A DNA stretch of 64,000 nucleotides from Virgibacillus_O sediminis (GCF_042643265.1 NZ_JBHRRZ010000012.1:62001-126000), one strand, 5' to 3'. Positions 52,958 to 60,972 are shown, numbered from the stretch's first letter. Program-made: numbers and translations. The notes: a model not told the origin generated them from the sequence alone.

Positions 52958-53432
52958 ATGAAAATGGAAAAAAGGGAATCAAACGGCATACATCCTTATA
53001 TCCACTTTCACACCATCACCACCATGCCCTTTTCCTGGCATTGCAACTGAAAAGAATTGGAAGAAAAGCGAGCTGACAGTGGAAGAAATGAGAGACAGTC
53101 TGAAGTATTTCTGGGAGAAAGACGGCAATCAGCATTTCCGGGATGAAGAGGAGATCTTGTTGCCGGTATATGCTAAGTATCAGTCTAGTGAACAGCCTGA
53201 AATAGCCGAAATGCTGTTGGAGCATGTAACCATCCGATCCTATGTACAACAAATCATTACTTCCGATGAAAATTCGGTTTCCTTGATGAATCGTCTCGGA
53301 CAATTATTGGATAGCCACATCAGGAAAGAGGAACGCATTATCTTCCCGATGATCGAAGATGAGTTACCGGAAAAGGAACTGCAGAAATTGAAACCGTACT
53401 TGCACGTCGATGAAATACCGCCACAAAAATAA
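52958..53432 (+). pseudogene. Hemerythrin-like (HHE) protein gene with two frameshifts
   Basis: A GAGGAGG site precedes ATG codons at 52958 and 52964. Reading then needs three frames. Frame one gives MKMEKRE. Adding one base in the A run at 52968-52973 gives KRHTSLYPLSHHHHHALFLA then LQLKRIG. Adding one base in the A run at 53064-53067 joins it to KSELTVEEMRDSLKYFWEKD and the intact rest to 53432. The joined protein is a complete hemerythrin-type cation-binding domain: HHH near the start, HFRDEEE, EHVTIRS and SHIRKEERIIFP supply the iron ligands (His and Glu). Such proteins bind O2 or NO or protect iron centres. Both breaks are in A runs, so sequencing error is as likely as true decay. An FNR-type promoter lies upstream. 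Confidence 0.8.
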
Positions 53433-53553
53433 ATGGGCATAAGCCGGAGAAGTTTCTCCTCTGCACATGAACTTTTCGGGTTTTCTTTGCAGCTATTAGT
53501 GAAAAATAAATCATAGTAGACAAGTACATCGATCTAGAGGAGCTGACCATACA

Positions 53554-54135
53554 GTGAGTGATTTTTGCCCAAGCATATGGCCGGAAGAACCGGCACCTGG
53601 TACGGAGAGGAATTGTAATGACTGCGGCTTGGCCGAACATGGGACACGCATCATTTGGGGAGAAGGAAATCCGCAGGCTCCGATCATGGTCCTTCTCGAC
53701 AATCCGGGTGCCCGGGAGGATCGCAGCGGCAGTCCATTTGTCTGTGGCACAAGACATACGTTGCAGGAGACCGTGGATTCTGTAGGACTGGAGATGGATG
53801 ATTTATACGTAACCTATGTACTGAAACGAAAGCCGACACGTGCCTATGATAAACCAAGAACCAGGGTAATCTGCATGAGACACTTGGATCAGCAGTTGGA
53901 GAAACATAAGCCTGACTATATCGTCTGTCTGGGAAATGTAGCTGCCCAATCTTTCTTCGAAGACGAAGAAGTACAGGTGAAGACATTACGGGGGGAGTGC
54001 CATGAGGTAAGAGGCATCAAAACAACAGCCGCCTATCATCCTTTGGCTGTAAGAAGACGGCCGAACCTATTACGGTTGTTCAAAGAAGATTGGCAGTATG
54101 TAGCAGACCAGTTCTTCAGAAGTCGGAGCACCTGA
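53554..54135 (+). CDS. Uracil-DNA glycosylase family protein (iron-sulfur type)
   Basis: 193 residues; GTG start, with GAGGAGCTGACCATACA upstream. CNDCGLAEHG near residue 22 and C...C in VICMRHLDQQLEKHKPDYIVCLG provide four Cys for an iron-sulfur cluster as in type 4 enzymes. The glycosylase loops are LDNPGAREDRSGSPFVCG and the C-terminal TTAAYHPLAVRRRPNL (HPxxxRR), close to the family-4/5 patterns GEAPGxxED and HPSxxLR. It would excise uracil from DNA. The Asn in the first loop (DNPG for EAPG) is a variation seen in Bacillus homologues of this subfamily. It lies downstream of the hemerythrin-like gene, separated by 121 bases. Confidence 0.85.
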   Translation: MSDFCPSIWPEEPAPGTERNCNDCGLAEHGTRIIWGEGNPQAPIMVLLDNPGAREDRSGSPFVCGTRHTLQETVDSVGLEMDDLYVTYVLKRKPTRAYDKPRTRVICMRHLDQQLEKHKPDYIVCLGNVAAQSFFEDEEVQVKTLRGECHEVRGIKTTAAYHPLAVRRRPNLLRLFKEDWQYVADQFFRSRST

Positions 54136-54157
54136 GGAACTGGTCATTTATATAGGA

Positions 54158-54319
54158 TCATTTACTTCTGCAGAGTGTCTGAGCATTACATTGATTCAGG
54201 CGCTCCTGTACACTTTCTGGCAATTGGCGGTAGAATAAACCTTTATATTTGAGGTCGAGCAGTGCTGCAATGCCTGCTAAAATAGTGACTGATAGGATGT
54301 AGCACTTATTGTTTTTCAT
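54158..54319 (-). CDS. Small membrane peptide, 53 residues
   Basis: Minus-strand ATG at 54319 follows CTGGAGGATCAAACG, a strong ribosome site. The product begins MKNNKCYILSVTILAGIAAL, a basic start and one transmembrane helix, then LDLKYKGLFYRQLPESVQER and a Cys-containing tail. It is convergent with the glycosylase gene, 22 bases apart. I do not recognise a family. The strong ribosome site, helix and length support a real small gene. Confidence 0.6.
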   Translation of the reverse strand: MKNNKCYILSVTILAGIAALLDLKYKGLFYRQLPESVQERLNQCNAQTLCRSK

Positions 54320-54483
54320 CGTTTGATCCTCCAGAAAAAGTATAGCTTTTACAAACCCTCTAATGCGTGGGAAAAATCGTCACCTATTCCCTGGACACCC
54401 CAGATGAATAGATCTCCTTATGGATGACTTCCCTAAGGCAGTTTGCTTAACATGAGATATGCATGCAAAGGAAATTTAATTAT
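54320..54483. other. Intergenic stretch, no gene seen
   Basis: Spacer between the small membrane peptide gene and the terminator of the aromatic operon; short frames only. Confidence 0.45.
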
Positions 54484-54528
54484 GACAAAAATAAAAAGCT
54501 ACCACAAGGCAGCTTAGACTTGTGATAG
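54484..54528 (-). terminator. Terminator of the aromatic meta-cleavage operon
   Basis: CTACCACAAG pairs with CTTGTGATAG (one G-T pair). On the minus strand it is followed by CTTTTTATTTTTG. It lies about 40 bases past the stop of the decayed hydratase gene. Confidence 0.65.
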
Positions 54529-54564
54529 TTCATTATTCATAGTGGCTTATATGTTTCCAAGATT

Positions 54565-54780
54565 TTAAAATTCCGATCGGAAAGTATCTCCAGGTTCAAA
54601 CGGCAATGCTTTGGACAGCGCACCAGCTAAAATAATTTCGCCGGGGTTTATAAAAAATCTTAAGCTCCGACTTCATTTGCTGGCGAAGCAGCCGCTTCCA
54701 TTGGGTAGCCCCATCCCCGCTGAGCCATGAGCCGCATCAATGAATTCTCCAGTCCTTTATTCGGCTAGCAATGATTTCAC
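54565..54780 (-). pseudogene. C-terminal remnant of a 2-keto-4-pentenoate / 2-oxohept-3-enedioate hydratase
   Basis: The minus strand ends INPGEIILAGALSKALPFEP then GDTFRSEF and a stop at 54565. This matches the tail of the MhpD/HpaH/DmpE hydratase family (LKAGDIILAGALTxAxPVxxGDTxxAxF). Upstream, another frame gives NKGLENSLMRLMAQRGWGYP then MEAAASPANEVGA and a stop, resembling the preceding helix region but shifted. The rest is missing. This hydratase would be the step after C-C bond hydrolysis or semialdehyde decarboxylation, so the operon has lost its own copy. Confidence 0.75.
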
Positions 54781-54801
54781 TTGCTAACATCACACATGAA
54801 A

Positions 54802-55284
54802 TTAACTTGTGGCCGTTACAGCCTTTTCCAGTTTACGATATTTTCCCTTGGAGAATATTAACGGCTCGCCATCTTCCAAGTTAATATCTGTTACCTGACC
54901 AATAAACAGAGAATGGTCCCCTTCGATATATTCAGATTTAACATTGCAGGCAACCTGTGCAATGGCGCCAGGTACAACTGGTTTTCCATCCAAATAATTG
55001 AACGGAACTTCTTCATCTGTTTCCACCTGGCCGGCAAAAATCATGGATAATTCTTGTTGATCTTCTGACAGTATATTGACCGAGAACTGACCACTTTCCT
55101 GGATTTTTTTCAGCATATGTGCATCTTCTTTCAAGGAAATTACGATCAAGTTTGGATCCAAAGATTGTGACATGAAAGCATTTGCCGTCATTCCATGTAT
55201 ATTTCCAGCGTTTTCTGTAGCAATTACGGTAACACCCGTTGCAAAACTCCCCATTGCATTTCTAAACTTACGACCATCCATCAT
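54802..55284 (-). CDS. Flavin reductase (HpaC/HsaB-like), copy 2
   Basis: 160 residues from the ATG at 55284 after AAAGGGGGATTTA; a longer frame to 55311 overlaps this site. DGRKFRNAMGSFATGVTVIAT, GMTANAFMSQSLDPNLIVISL and GDHSLFIGQVTDI are the family motifs. It supplies reduced flavin to the hydroxylase encoded at 57354-58538 in the same operon. It is a paralogue of the reductase at 42490. Confidence 0.9.
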   Translation of the reverse strand: MMDGRKFRNAMGSFATGVTVIATENAGNIHGMTANAFMSQSLDPNLIVISLKEDAHMLKKIQESGQFSVNILSEDQQELSMIFAGQVETDEEVPFNYLDGKPVVPGAIAQVACNVKSEYIEGDHSLFIGQVTDINLEDGEPLIFSKGKYRKLEKAVTATS

Positions 55285-55340
55285 TAAATCCCCCTTTGCT
55301 ATTCTAAACATTCGATGTTGGCAGGATGAAGGGTAAAATA

Positions 55341-55405
55341 GAAGCGCCCAAAAATTAGGTGACTTTCACTCCCTCTGGAGCCAGGTGATGAACAGCCTAA
55401 TTGAG
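55341..55405 (-). other. Structured intercistronic RNA between dioxygenase and flavin reductase genes
   Basis: GCGC(c) + TTAGG at one end and CCTAA + GCGC at the other can pair to a long interrupted stem, with an inner CTCC/GGAG element. It may stabilise or attenuate the mRNA. Inference from pairing only. Confidence 0.35.
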
Positions 55406-55422
55406 CGCCAATTTATTCAGGT

Positions 55423-56379
55423 TTAAACTAACTCGTTATTTTTCATCCATTTTTTGTTAATTGCTGTTGTTTCCACAAATGATTCTGGAACATCCGGTCC
55501 CCACCATAGGCGGCCATTGCTTTCATATGCTTCCTGTGTCCATCCAACCGGTTCCTGATCAAGATCACGTTTATAGTCATCGGAATAAATTTCAATTCGA
55601 TGTCCATCCGGATCTTTGATATACAGGAAGAAAGCATTACTTACACCGTGACGGCCAGGGCCATACTCCACGGAAGCACGATAGCCAGCATCTGCAAGTA
55701 AATCCGCTGTTCGGATGACACCTTGTACGCCATCAACAATGTATGCTACATGGTGCAAGGCAGCGTATTCTTTATGCACTAATGCAATGTCATGTGTATT
55801 TGTTTCTCTTCTGATCCATGCGGCAAATTTGTCGTTTCCATCTTTACTTTCCACATATTCGGAAATGCTGAAATCAAAATTCTTCCAGTAATCCCATTCT
55901 TTGTTGACACTTGGTACACGAAGGTTCATATGGTCAATGCGAAGTGGAGGAATTCCATTTTGCAAGTGCGTTCTTCTCATCGGAAGAATGACATGGTTAT
56001 TCTCTCCATGGTACACATTGATTTGTGGAGAATGATGATAAAATGCAACAGGATGTCCGCTTGGCGTTGCAACTTTAAGCACTCTTCCATGGTCTTTGTC
56101 CTCAGTTTCTTGTACTTCTACCCCAAGTTCTTCATTTTTTGCTTTGATCTCATCCAGTGCTTCTTCGCTGGAAACCCGAAGACCAAAATGATCTAAACAT
56201 ACATTGTCTTTATCTTCATTTAGAATTAAAGAATATTGGTCAAATTCTTCTTCGGCACGTAAATATGCTTTATTTCCCTCTTGTTTTGTTTTGATGAACC
56301 CAAGTACTTTTTCATAAAAATCAAGTGATTTCTCTAAATCTGATACATTTAGTTGTGCATAGCCTAAGCGATAAATCAT
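55423..56379 (-). CDS. Extradiol ring-cleavage dioxygenase (HpaD-like, VOC type)
   Basis: 318 residues with two VOC halves. Metal ligands are His in RIDHMNLRV, His in ALHHVAYIV and Glu in DPDGHRIEIYSDDY. The stretch GPGRHGVSNAFFLYIKDPDGH and the C-terminal WWGPDVPESFVETT match 3,4-dihydroxyphenylacetate 2,3-dioxygenase of the Brevibacterium/Arthrobacter HPCD type. It opens a catechol ring next to the two hydroxyls with Fe(II) or Mn(II). The neighbouring C-C hydrolase fits a ketone ring-cleavage product better than the homoprotocatechuate product, so the true substrate may be another 3-substituted catechol. Confidence 0.9.
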   Translation of the reverse strand: MIYRLGYAQLNVSDLEKSLDFYEKVLGFIKTKQEGNKAYLRAEEEFDQYSLILNEDKDNVCLDHFGLRVSSEEALDEIKAKNEELGVEVQETEDKDHGRVLKVATPSGHPVAFYHHSPQINVYHGENNHVILPMRRTHLQNGIPPLRIDHMNLRVPSVNKEWDYWKNFDFSISEYVESKDGNDKFAAWIRRETNTHDIALVHKEYAALHHVAYIVDGVQGVIRTADLLADAGYRASVEYGPGRHGVSNAFFLYIKDPDGHRIEIYSDDYKRDLDQEPVGWTQEAYESNGRLWWGPDVPESFVETTAINKKWMKNNELV

Positions 56380-56434
56380 CTTTCTTCACCATCCAGTATG
56401 TTTTTGTTTTTTTGAGACGCAGTTATTTAATAAA

Positions 56435-57283
56435 TCAAACGTGCTGCAGCATGAAGTCAGTCAATACTGTGTTGAACTCTTCCACCTGTTCCCACTGCGG
56501 CCAATGTCCTGCATCATTAATTACTTTTAATTCAGCACCGGGAATCATTTCCTTAATTGGTTCTGCCTGTTCTACCGTGGAAGTTGGATCATGGTCGGTC
56601 CAAACGAGTAATGTAGGAACATCTATCTTTTGGCACCATTCGGGTTTCCAAATATATTTTTGCCTTGGTTCCATTTCCTGCAAATGAACGATATTGTAAA
56701 CAGCTTTTTGGTAGGATGGCTGTGAGTAAATTTGATAACGATTATAGACAAGCTCGTCCGTTACCACCGATTTATCATACATGAGCCATTCCAAACGTTT
56801 TTTAACATTTTCATAGTTAGCGTTTACAACTGCGTTAACTGTTGATTCCTTCAAACCTGCCATAACTTTTGGATCGCTGTTGACGTTTCCTGGTGTGTTT
56901 AACACTAAAGCTTTTGCATAGCCAGGATGATGTGCAGCAAACCAGGCCGCTACCCATCCACCTAGAGATTCACCAGAAATATATGCTTGAGATAAATTCA
57001 TTGCTTTCATAAAGTCCAGCAAGTGATCGCTATAAGAATCGATTCCATACGGCTTGTCCGGTTTATCCGTATACCCATGACCAAGCATGTCAATCACAAG
57101 AACACGGAAATGCTTGCTTAAGCCTTGCATGTTCTTTGCATAAGCTTCAATATGGCCGCCAGTGCCATGAAGAAGGATTAGTGGTTCGCCTTCCCCTGCT
57201 TCTAGTACTCTCGTCTTTACTCCGTTCGCATCCACATAATAAAGTTTAAATTCCAGATCTGCTAGTTCATTCCATATTGTCAA
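56435..57283 (-). CDS. Alpha/beta-hydrolase, meta-cleavage product hydrolase type
   Basis: 282 residues. LILLHGTGGHIEAY (oxyanion HGTGG), nucleophile ISGESLGGWVA, Asp in LLVWTDHDPTSTV and His in INDAGHWPQWEQ. The pattern and length match 2-hydroxymuconate-semialdehyde hydrolase/BphD/HsaD-type C-C hydrolases. It would split the ring-opened dienoate into a 2-hydroxypenta-2,4-dienoate-type product and an acid. The next enzyme, a hydratase, survives here only as a remnant. Confidence 0.9.
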   Translation of the reverse strand: MTIWNELADLEFKLYYVDANGVKTRVLEAGEGEPLILLHGTGGHIEAYAKNMQGLSKHFRVLVIDMLGHGYTDKPDKPYGIDSYSDHLLDFMKAMNLSQAYISGESLGGWVAAWFAAHHPGYAKALVLNTPGNVNSDPKVMAGLKESTVNAVVNANYENVKKRLEWLMYDKSVVTDELVYNRYQIYSQPSYQKAVYNIVHLQEMEPRQKYIWKPEWCQKIDVPTLLVWTDHDPTSTVEQAEPIKEMIPGAELKVINDAGHWPQWEQVEEFNTVLTDFMLQHV

Positions 57284-57353
57284 TTCATATCACTCCGTTT
57301 AGTAAATTTTAATTGTTTATCTGATTAATTGGTTGGTAGATAAGGCTTTTAGC

Positions 57354-58538
57354 TTATCCTCGAACTCCGCTATCAAACCCAAATAATTCTTTCCCATATG
57401 CCTGTACAGAATCCTCATACAGTGACGTTTTGTGAGTGGCTACGGATAATATGTCACGGAAGAACAATTCGATTGGTCCCCCTTTATACAAGCCAGCACC
57501 GCCTAGTGTCAGCAATACCCTCATGGCTATTTCCGTACAGAGTTTTGTTACCTTGGTACGGATAGCAAAGAACTCTGCATTAGGTGTCGGATTAGGATTG
57601 CCTTTTGAATTTTCCAGTTTCGTAATATATTGATCCATTAATGCTTCTGCAGCATGAAAGTCTGTGGTTATTTCCGCCATTACACGCTGGCTTCTTGGGG
57701 ATTCACTTTCCAATAGACCGTTATCCATCAAGCGTCTGCGTTTTTCTGTTGCGCTCTTAAACTCATCGATAATCCGTTTGGTTCCGCCAAGCGCCATGTA
57801 TGGGAATCCCATGTAGAACGCAGGAAAGTATGGAATATCATAAAATGGATAATCTGTATCATAATCATCTTCAGGTGGACGGCCAACCTCTTCCAATCGG
57901 GAAACTGGCAAAACTCTTTCTTTTGGTACATACACATTATCAGCGATAATCTGGTTGCTTCCTGTTCCACGAAGGCCGAACGTATCCCAGTTTTCAACAA
58001 TGGTGAGTTCAGACGTTTTCAAAATTGGCAGGCAAACTTCCGGTTCATCCATACCAGGCAATTGCATATTTACACCAACACCGATCCAATCGCTATAGTT
58101 TACTCCACTTGCAAAATTCCACTTTCCGCTAATGCGGTACCCATCGCCATCCTCTTCATACGTACCAATCGCAGCAAAGATGTCACTGATTAATCCACCC
58201 TGATTTACAATTTCGTCTCTTGCATTTTTAGGCAAATAAGCCGGAAGTGTATTGTGCAGCGGATATAGGAATGTCAGCCATGAAGCTGAAACGTTATAGT
58301 AGGCGACGGTACGAACAATTTCGCCAAACGTTCGCAGATCAACCTGTGGTCCACCATATTCTTTCGGTAACATCATTTTGGAAATAGAAGAATCTCTCAT
58401 TAATTGAGCAACGTTTGGAGAAATGGTTGCATTTTTTTCTGCATCGCGTGCTTCTTTTTCTGCCAATTGTCCAATCTCTTTTGCTTCATCAAATAATTGT
58501 TCTATTACCTGTTCCTGAGTTAGCTCTTTTGTTGTCAT
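57354..58538 (-). CDS. Flavin-dependent aromatic hydroxylase (HsaA/HpaH-C2 type, acyl-CoA dehydrogenase fold)
   Basis: 394 residues; ATG after AAAGGAGCGTTTAT. It follows group D flavin monooxygenases: SKMMLPKEYGGPQVDLRTFGEIVRTVA, ASWLTFLYPLHN, YRISGKWNFASGVNYSDW, ENWDTFGLRGTGSNQI and LTLGGAGLYKGGPIELFFRDILSVATHKT. These enzymes use reduced flavin and O2 to add a hydroxyl next to an existing phenol hydroxyl. Its partner reductase is encoded at 54802. First gene of the operon. HsaA (steroid ring) and p-hydroxyphenylacetate hydroxylase C2 are the nearest known types; I cannot choose between them. Confidence 0.88.
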   Translation of the reverse strand: MTTKELTQEQVIEQLFDEAKEIGQLAEKEARDAEKNATISPNVAQLMRDSSISKMMLPKEYGGPQVDLRTFGEIVRTVAYYNVSASWLTFLYPLHNTLPAYLPKNARDEIVNQGGLISDIFAAIGTYEEDGDGYRISGKWNFASGVNYSDWIGVGVNMQLPGMDEPEVCLPILKTSELTIVENWDTFGLRGTGSNQIIADNVYVPKERVLPVSRLEEVGRPPEDDYDTDYPFYDIPYFPAFYMGFPYMALGGTKRIIDEFKSATEKRRRLMDNGLLESESPRSQRVMAEITTDFHAAEALMDQYITKLENSKGNPNPTPNAEFFAIRTKVTKLCTEIAMRVLLTLGGAGLYKGGPIELFFRDILSVATHKTSLYEDSVQAYGKELFGFDSGVRG

Positions 58539-58583
58539 ATAAACGCTCCTTTTTTATTAATAATTGTTTGCATGTTCCGACTC

Positions 58584-58599
58584 TTGGTATCGCTTACAT
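58584..58599 (-). promoter_or_regulatory. cre (CcpA) site of the aromatic operon
   Basis: On the minus strand ATGTAAGCGATACCAA matches WTGNAANCGNWWNCAW at all 16 positions, 46-61 bases before the hydroxylase start codon. Confidence 0.8.
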
Positions 58600-58837
58600 T
58601 CATAAGTATAAGGAATTTTAAAAATAATAACTAGAACAAAAACTGTTGTATATCCACAAGATTAAGCAAAAGTTGTCCATAAAGTTCCTCAACACCTTAC
58701 TAAGTTACTAAGATCCGCTGTCTGGTTACCTGGTTCCTGGGTGAGGAAGCTCTTGCTAGTGGCCAGATACATGAAAGGCAAAGGCATTCCTGAATGGACT
58801 TTGTACAGGACTAAAAATCTTCGGACGCTACGCAGAT
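58600..58837. other. Promoter region of the aromatic operon, no gene seen
   Basis: AT-rich sequence upstream of the cre site. No convincing -35/-10 pair or regulator site could be fixed by eye. Confidence 0.4.
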
Positions 58838-58881
58838 AAAAAATAAGCCATTATCATAACCTTTAATGATAATGGCTTAAC
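58838..58881 (-). terminator. Terminator of the XylR_N/PucR-type regulator gene
   Basis: AAGCCATTATCAT pairs with ATGATAATGGCTT; the minus strand continues TATTTTTTATC. It lies 16 bases after the regulator stop. Confidence 0.88.
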
Positions 58882-58896
58882 GAAACATCTATTCAA

Positions 58897-60759
58897 TTAT
58901 TTTTCAAAGTCCCACTCACCTAGGGCAATAAGAGATTGCAAAAGCAACAATAGTTCATGCATCACATTCGCATTTCGCAAATCTACTTCCAATATATCTT
59001 CCAATTTGCGTATACGATGTCTCAGCCCGCCCATGGATAAGGCCAGGTCGTTCATCGTTTTTTCCAACTTGCCACCATTCAGAAGGTAAAGGTATAGAGT
59101 TCTTATGAGTTCTTTTTCGTTTTTCTCCTCAAACACAGGACCAAGTTTTTCTTCTGCTAATAGTTTGATTGCTTGTTTATTTCCTGAATTGATCAATATT
59201 CCCAAAATACCAAGATCCCTAAAAAAAGTGATTTCACCACCCGTTGTCAAACCGATACAGACGGTTGCTTCTTCCACATATTTGTTTATCTGTTCGATAT
59301 CATCGGCCACTGTACTGATACCAAAGGAAAAAGTAAAATTCTTGTACTTTTTCTTAAGTAAGGCATGTAAACCCGTTATTATTTTTTGTTTATCTTGTGT
59401 CTTTTTCTTGTCAATGGTATTGCAAATAATTAGCTTTCTCTCGTAGTGGCCGGCAAGTATAGGCTCCTGATGGCTATTAAAATAACGGATAATCGATTCA
59501 TATATATCTTCACCTAACTGAAATTCTTCCTCCATCGAGTCAAGATTCGTCTCATAGTCAATAACCATGATATAGTACGGATTGCTTAAATCCATCCCCG
59601 TATAATTTCCTCTTTTTATAATTTCATTTTTTGGCAGCCGGCCAGCTATCATTCGTTCTAAAAAATTGCCTTTCATTCGTTCCATCGATTCGAATTCCGT
59701 TTTTTCATTTAGCATAACGAGGGAAATCGCATTACTGAAACGGTCCAAAAACAGATAATCTTTTTCAAAATTTTGATCGGTCTCCCCCTTGTAAACAAAG
59801 GAACAAAAACCTACGATACGTTTTTGAACAATCAGCGGGGTGAATAATCGAGTCTGAATGTCCGTTCTAATAATTTCCCCTTTCGATGGATATGGCTGTT
59901 TTGCAAAAAGGTAAGTAGAATCCCCTGAATTCGCTTTCAAATCATCCTGCAACTGATGGTATTGCTCTTCTGTTAAACCAGAATGAGCGATATATTCTTT
60001 TTCTGCGGATTCAATAATGATGGGTGTTTGTATCATATCAGATGCCTTATTGACCAGCTTTTTCAAATCACTGCCATTGATAATCTCATCTGTCAACTCT
60101 TTCTGAAAATCAGCCAGTTCTTGCAGAAACTTCCGTTGATCAAGCAGTTGCTCATACGTATAGCTTAATTCATTGATAATTGTTTCCTCTTCAAAAAGTT
60201 CCACACCTTCTTCATTTTCTTTCTCCCATTCTTCTTTGGTTTTTAACTCCCAGCTGCATTTCTCGTGTCCACAGCCGACACAAGTTATTTCTTTCGCTAG
60301 AATGGGTTTATGGAAAATCGTGGACATATAACCACTGCTATAACCAGCAAGCGTATGGCAAACAGGAGTTTCGGAGACTCCTTGTACCTTCAGATACTCT
60401 CGTGCTTCATAACTTTCCAGCCAAGAACCCTCACTAAAAATCGATAGTAAGTTGCCATCTTCATCAAACTCCGCCCTGCTTTCATGCTCAATTCCTCTAA
60501 TATGCCCACTATTTATGTGAAGTCGAGGCCCATAACGTATATACGCTTCTTTTGGAAAGTCTTGTTCTAATGCTTCTTTGCCGTCATGAACGCCCATTTC
60601 CCAGCCATAGTGAAATAAAAAACTTTTTACACGCTTTTCTCCAATATTTTTTTTCAATTGTTGGAATAAAATACCGAAAATGGAGGGATTTATCGTAATT
60701 TTCCTGTTATTTTCGTCTGAGCTGATCCGATAGCTGTCTTTTGGAACATGAATATACAT
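58897..60759 (-). CDS. Aromatic-responsive regulator: XylR_N + V4R + PucR-type C-terminus
   Basis: 620 residues. Residues about 20-110 resemble the XylR/DmpR activator N-terminal domain (FGWEMG-like FHYGWEMGVHDG, GPRLHINSGHIRG). A V4R-type zinc/aromatic-binding segment follows (about 130-185: CHTLAGYSSGYMS, then CVGCGHEKCSW). A coiled linker, a GAF-like domain (about 225-350), a degenerate nucleotide-cyclase-like PucR domain and a C-terminal Fis/PucR helix-turn-helix (LEKTMNDLALSMGGLRHRIRKLEDIL) complete it. XylR_N and V4R normally sit on sigma-54 AAA+ activators; here the AAA+ part is absent and the output is PucR-like, implying sigmaA promoters. It lies directly upstream of the aromatic operon, which it probably induces. 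Confidence 0.85.
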   Translation of the reverse strand: MYIHVPKDSYRISSDENNRKITINPSIFGILFQQLKKNIGEKRVKSFLFHYGWEMGVHDGKEALEQDFPKEAYIRYGPRLHINSGHIRGIEHESRAEFDEDGNLLSIFSEGSWLESYEAREYLKVQGVSETPVCHTLAGYSSGYMSTIFHKPILAKEITCVGCGHEKCSWELKTKEEWEKENEEGVELFEEETIINELSYTYEQLLDQRKFLQELADFQKELTDEIINGSDLKKLVNKASDMIQTPIIIESAEKEYIAHSGLTEEQYHQLQDDLKANSGDSTYLFAKQPYPSKGEIIRTDIQTRLFTPLIVQKRIVGFCSFVYKGETDQNFEKDYLFLDRFSNAISLVMLNEKTEFESMERMKGNFLERMIAGRLPKNEIIKRGNYTGMDLSNPYYIMVIDYETNLDSMEEEFQLGEDIYESIIRYFNSHQEPILAGHYERKLIICNTIDKKKTQDKQKIITGLHALLKKKYKNFTFSFGISTVADDIEQINKYVEEATVCIGLTTGGEITFFRDLGILGILINSGNKQAIKLLAEEKLGPVFEEKNEKELIRTLYLYLLNGGKLEKTMNDLALSMGGLRHRIRKLEDILEVDLRNANVMHELLLLLQSLIALGEWDFEK

Positions 60760-60871
60760 AGTGTCATCCCCCTTCGAAAACTATGTTTGCTATTTCATTT
60801 TTTTAGTTATGATATATTTTATACTACTATCAGCGGTCATTAAAGCCCTTTCAAAAATCTAGTTAATAGAG

Positions 60872-60903
60872 TTGACAAAGTATATCTTGTTCCATATACT
60901 TTG
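60872..60903 (+). promoter_or_regulatory. SigmaA promoter with embedded operator, NCS2 permease gene
   Basis: TTGACA (60872-60877), 17 bases, TATACT (60895-60900). CAAAGTATAT - 8 bases - ATATACTTTG (60876-60903) is a perfect 10-bp inverted repeat covering the promoter, an operator position. Confidence 0.75.
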
Positions 60904-60929
60904 TTTTATCGAAAAATTTACGTAATTTT

Positions 60930-60972
60930 GAAAGGAATTTGGTAAGTTTGGAATGGTTCTAAACTTCCTTTC
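60930..60972 (+). other. Leader hairpin before the NCS2 permease gene
   Basis: GAAAGG ... AAGTTT pairs with AAACTT CCTTTC, with an internal bulge, within a 150-base leader. It precedes a ribosome-site-like AAGGAGGGG at about 60982-60990 that has no ATG, GTG or TTG at the right distance. A cre-like TTGAAAGCGCTCGCAC at 61029-61044 follows. Confidence 0.4.
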
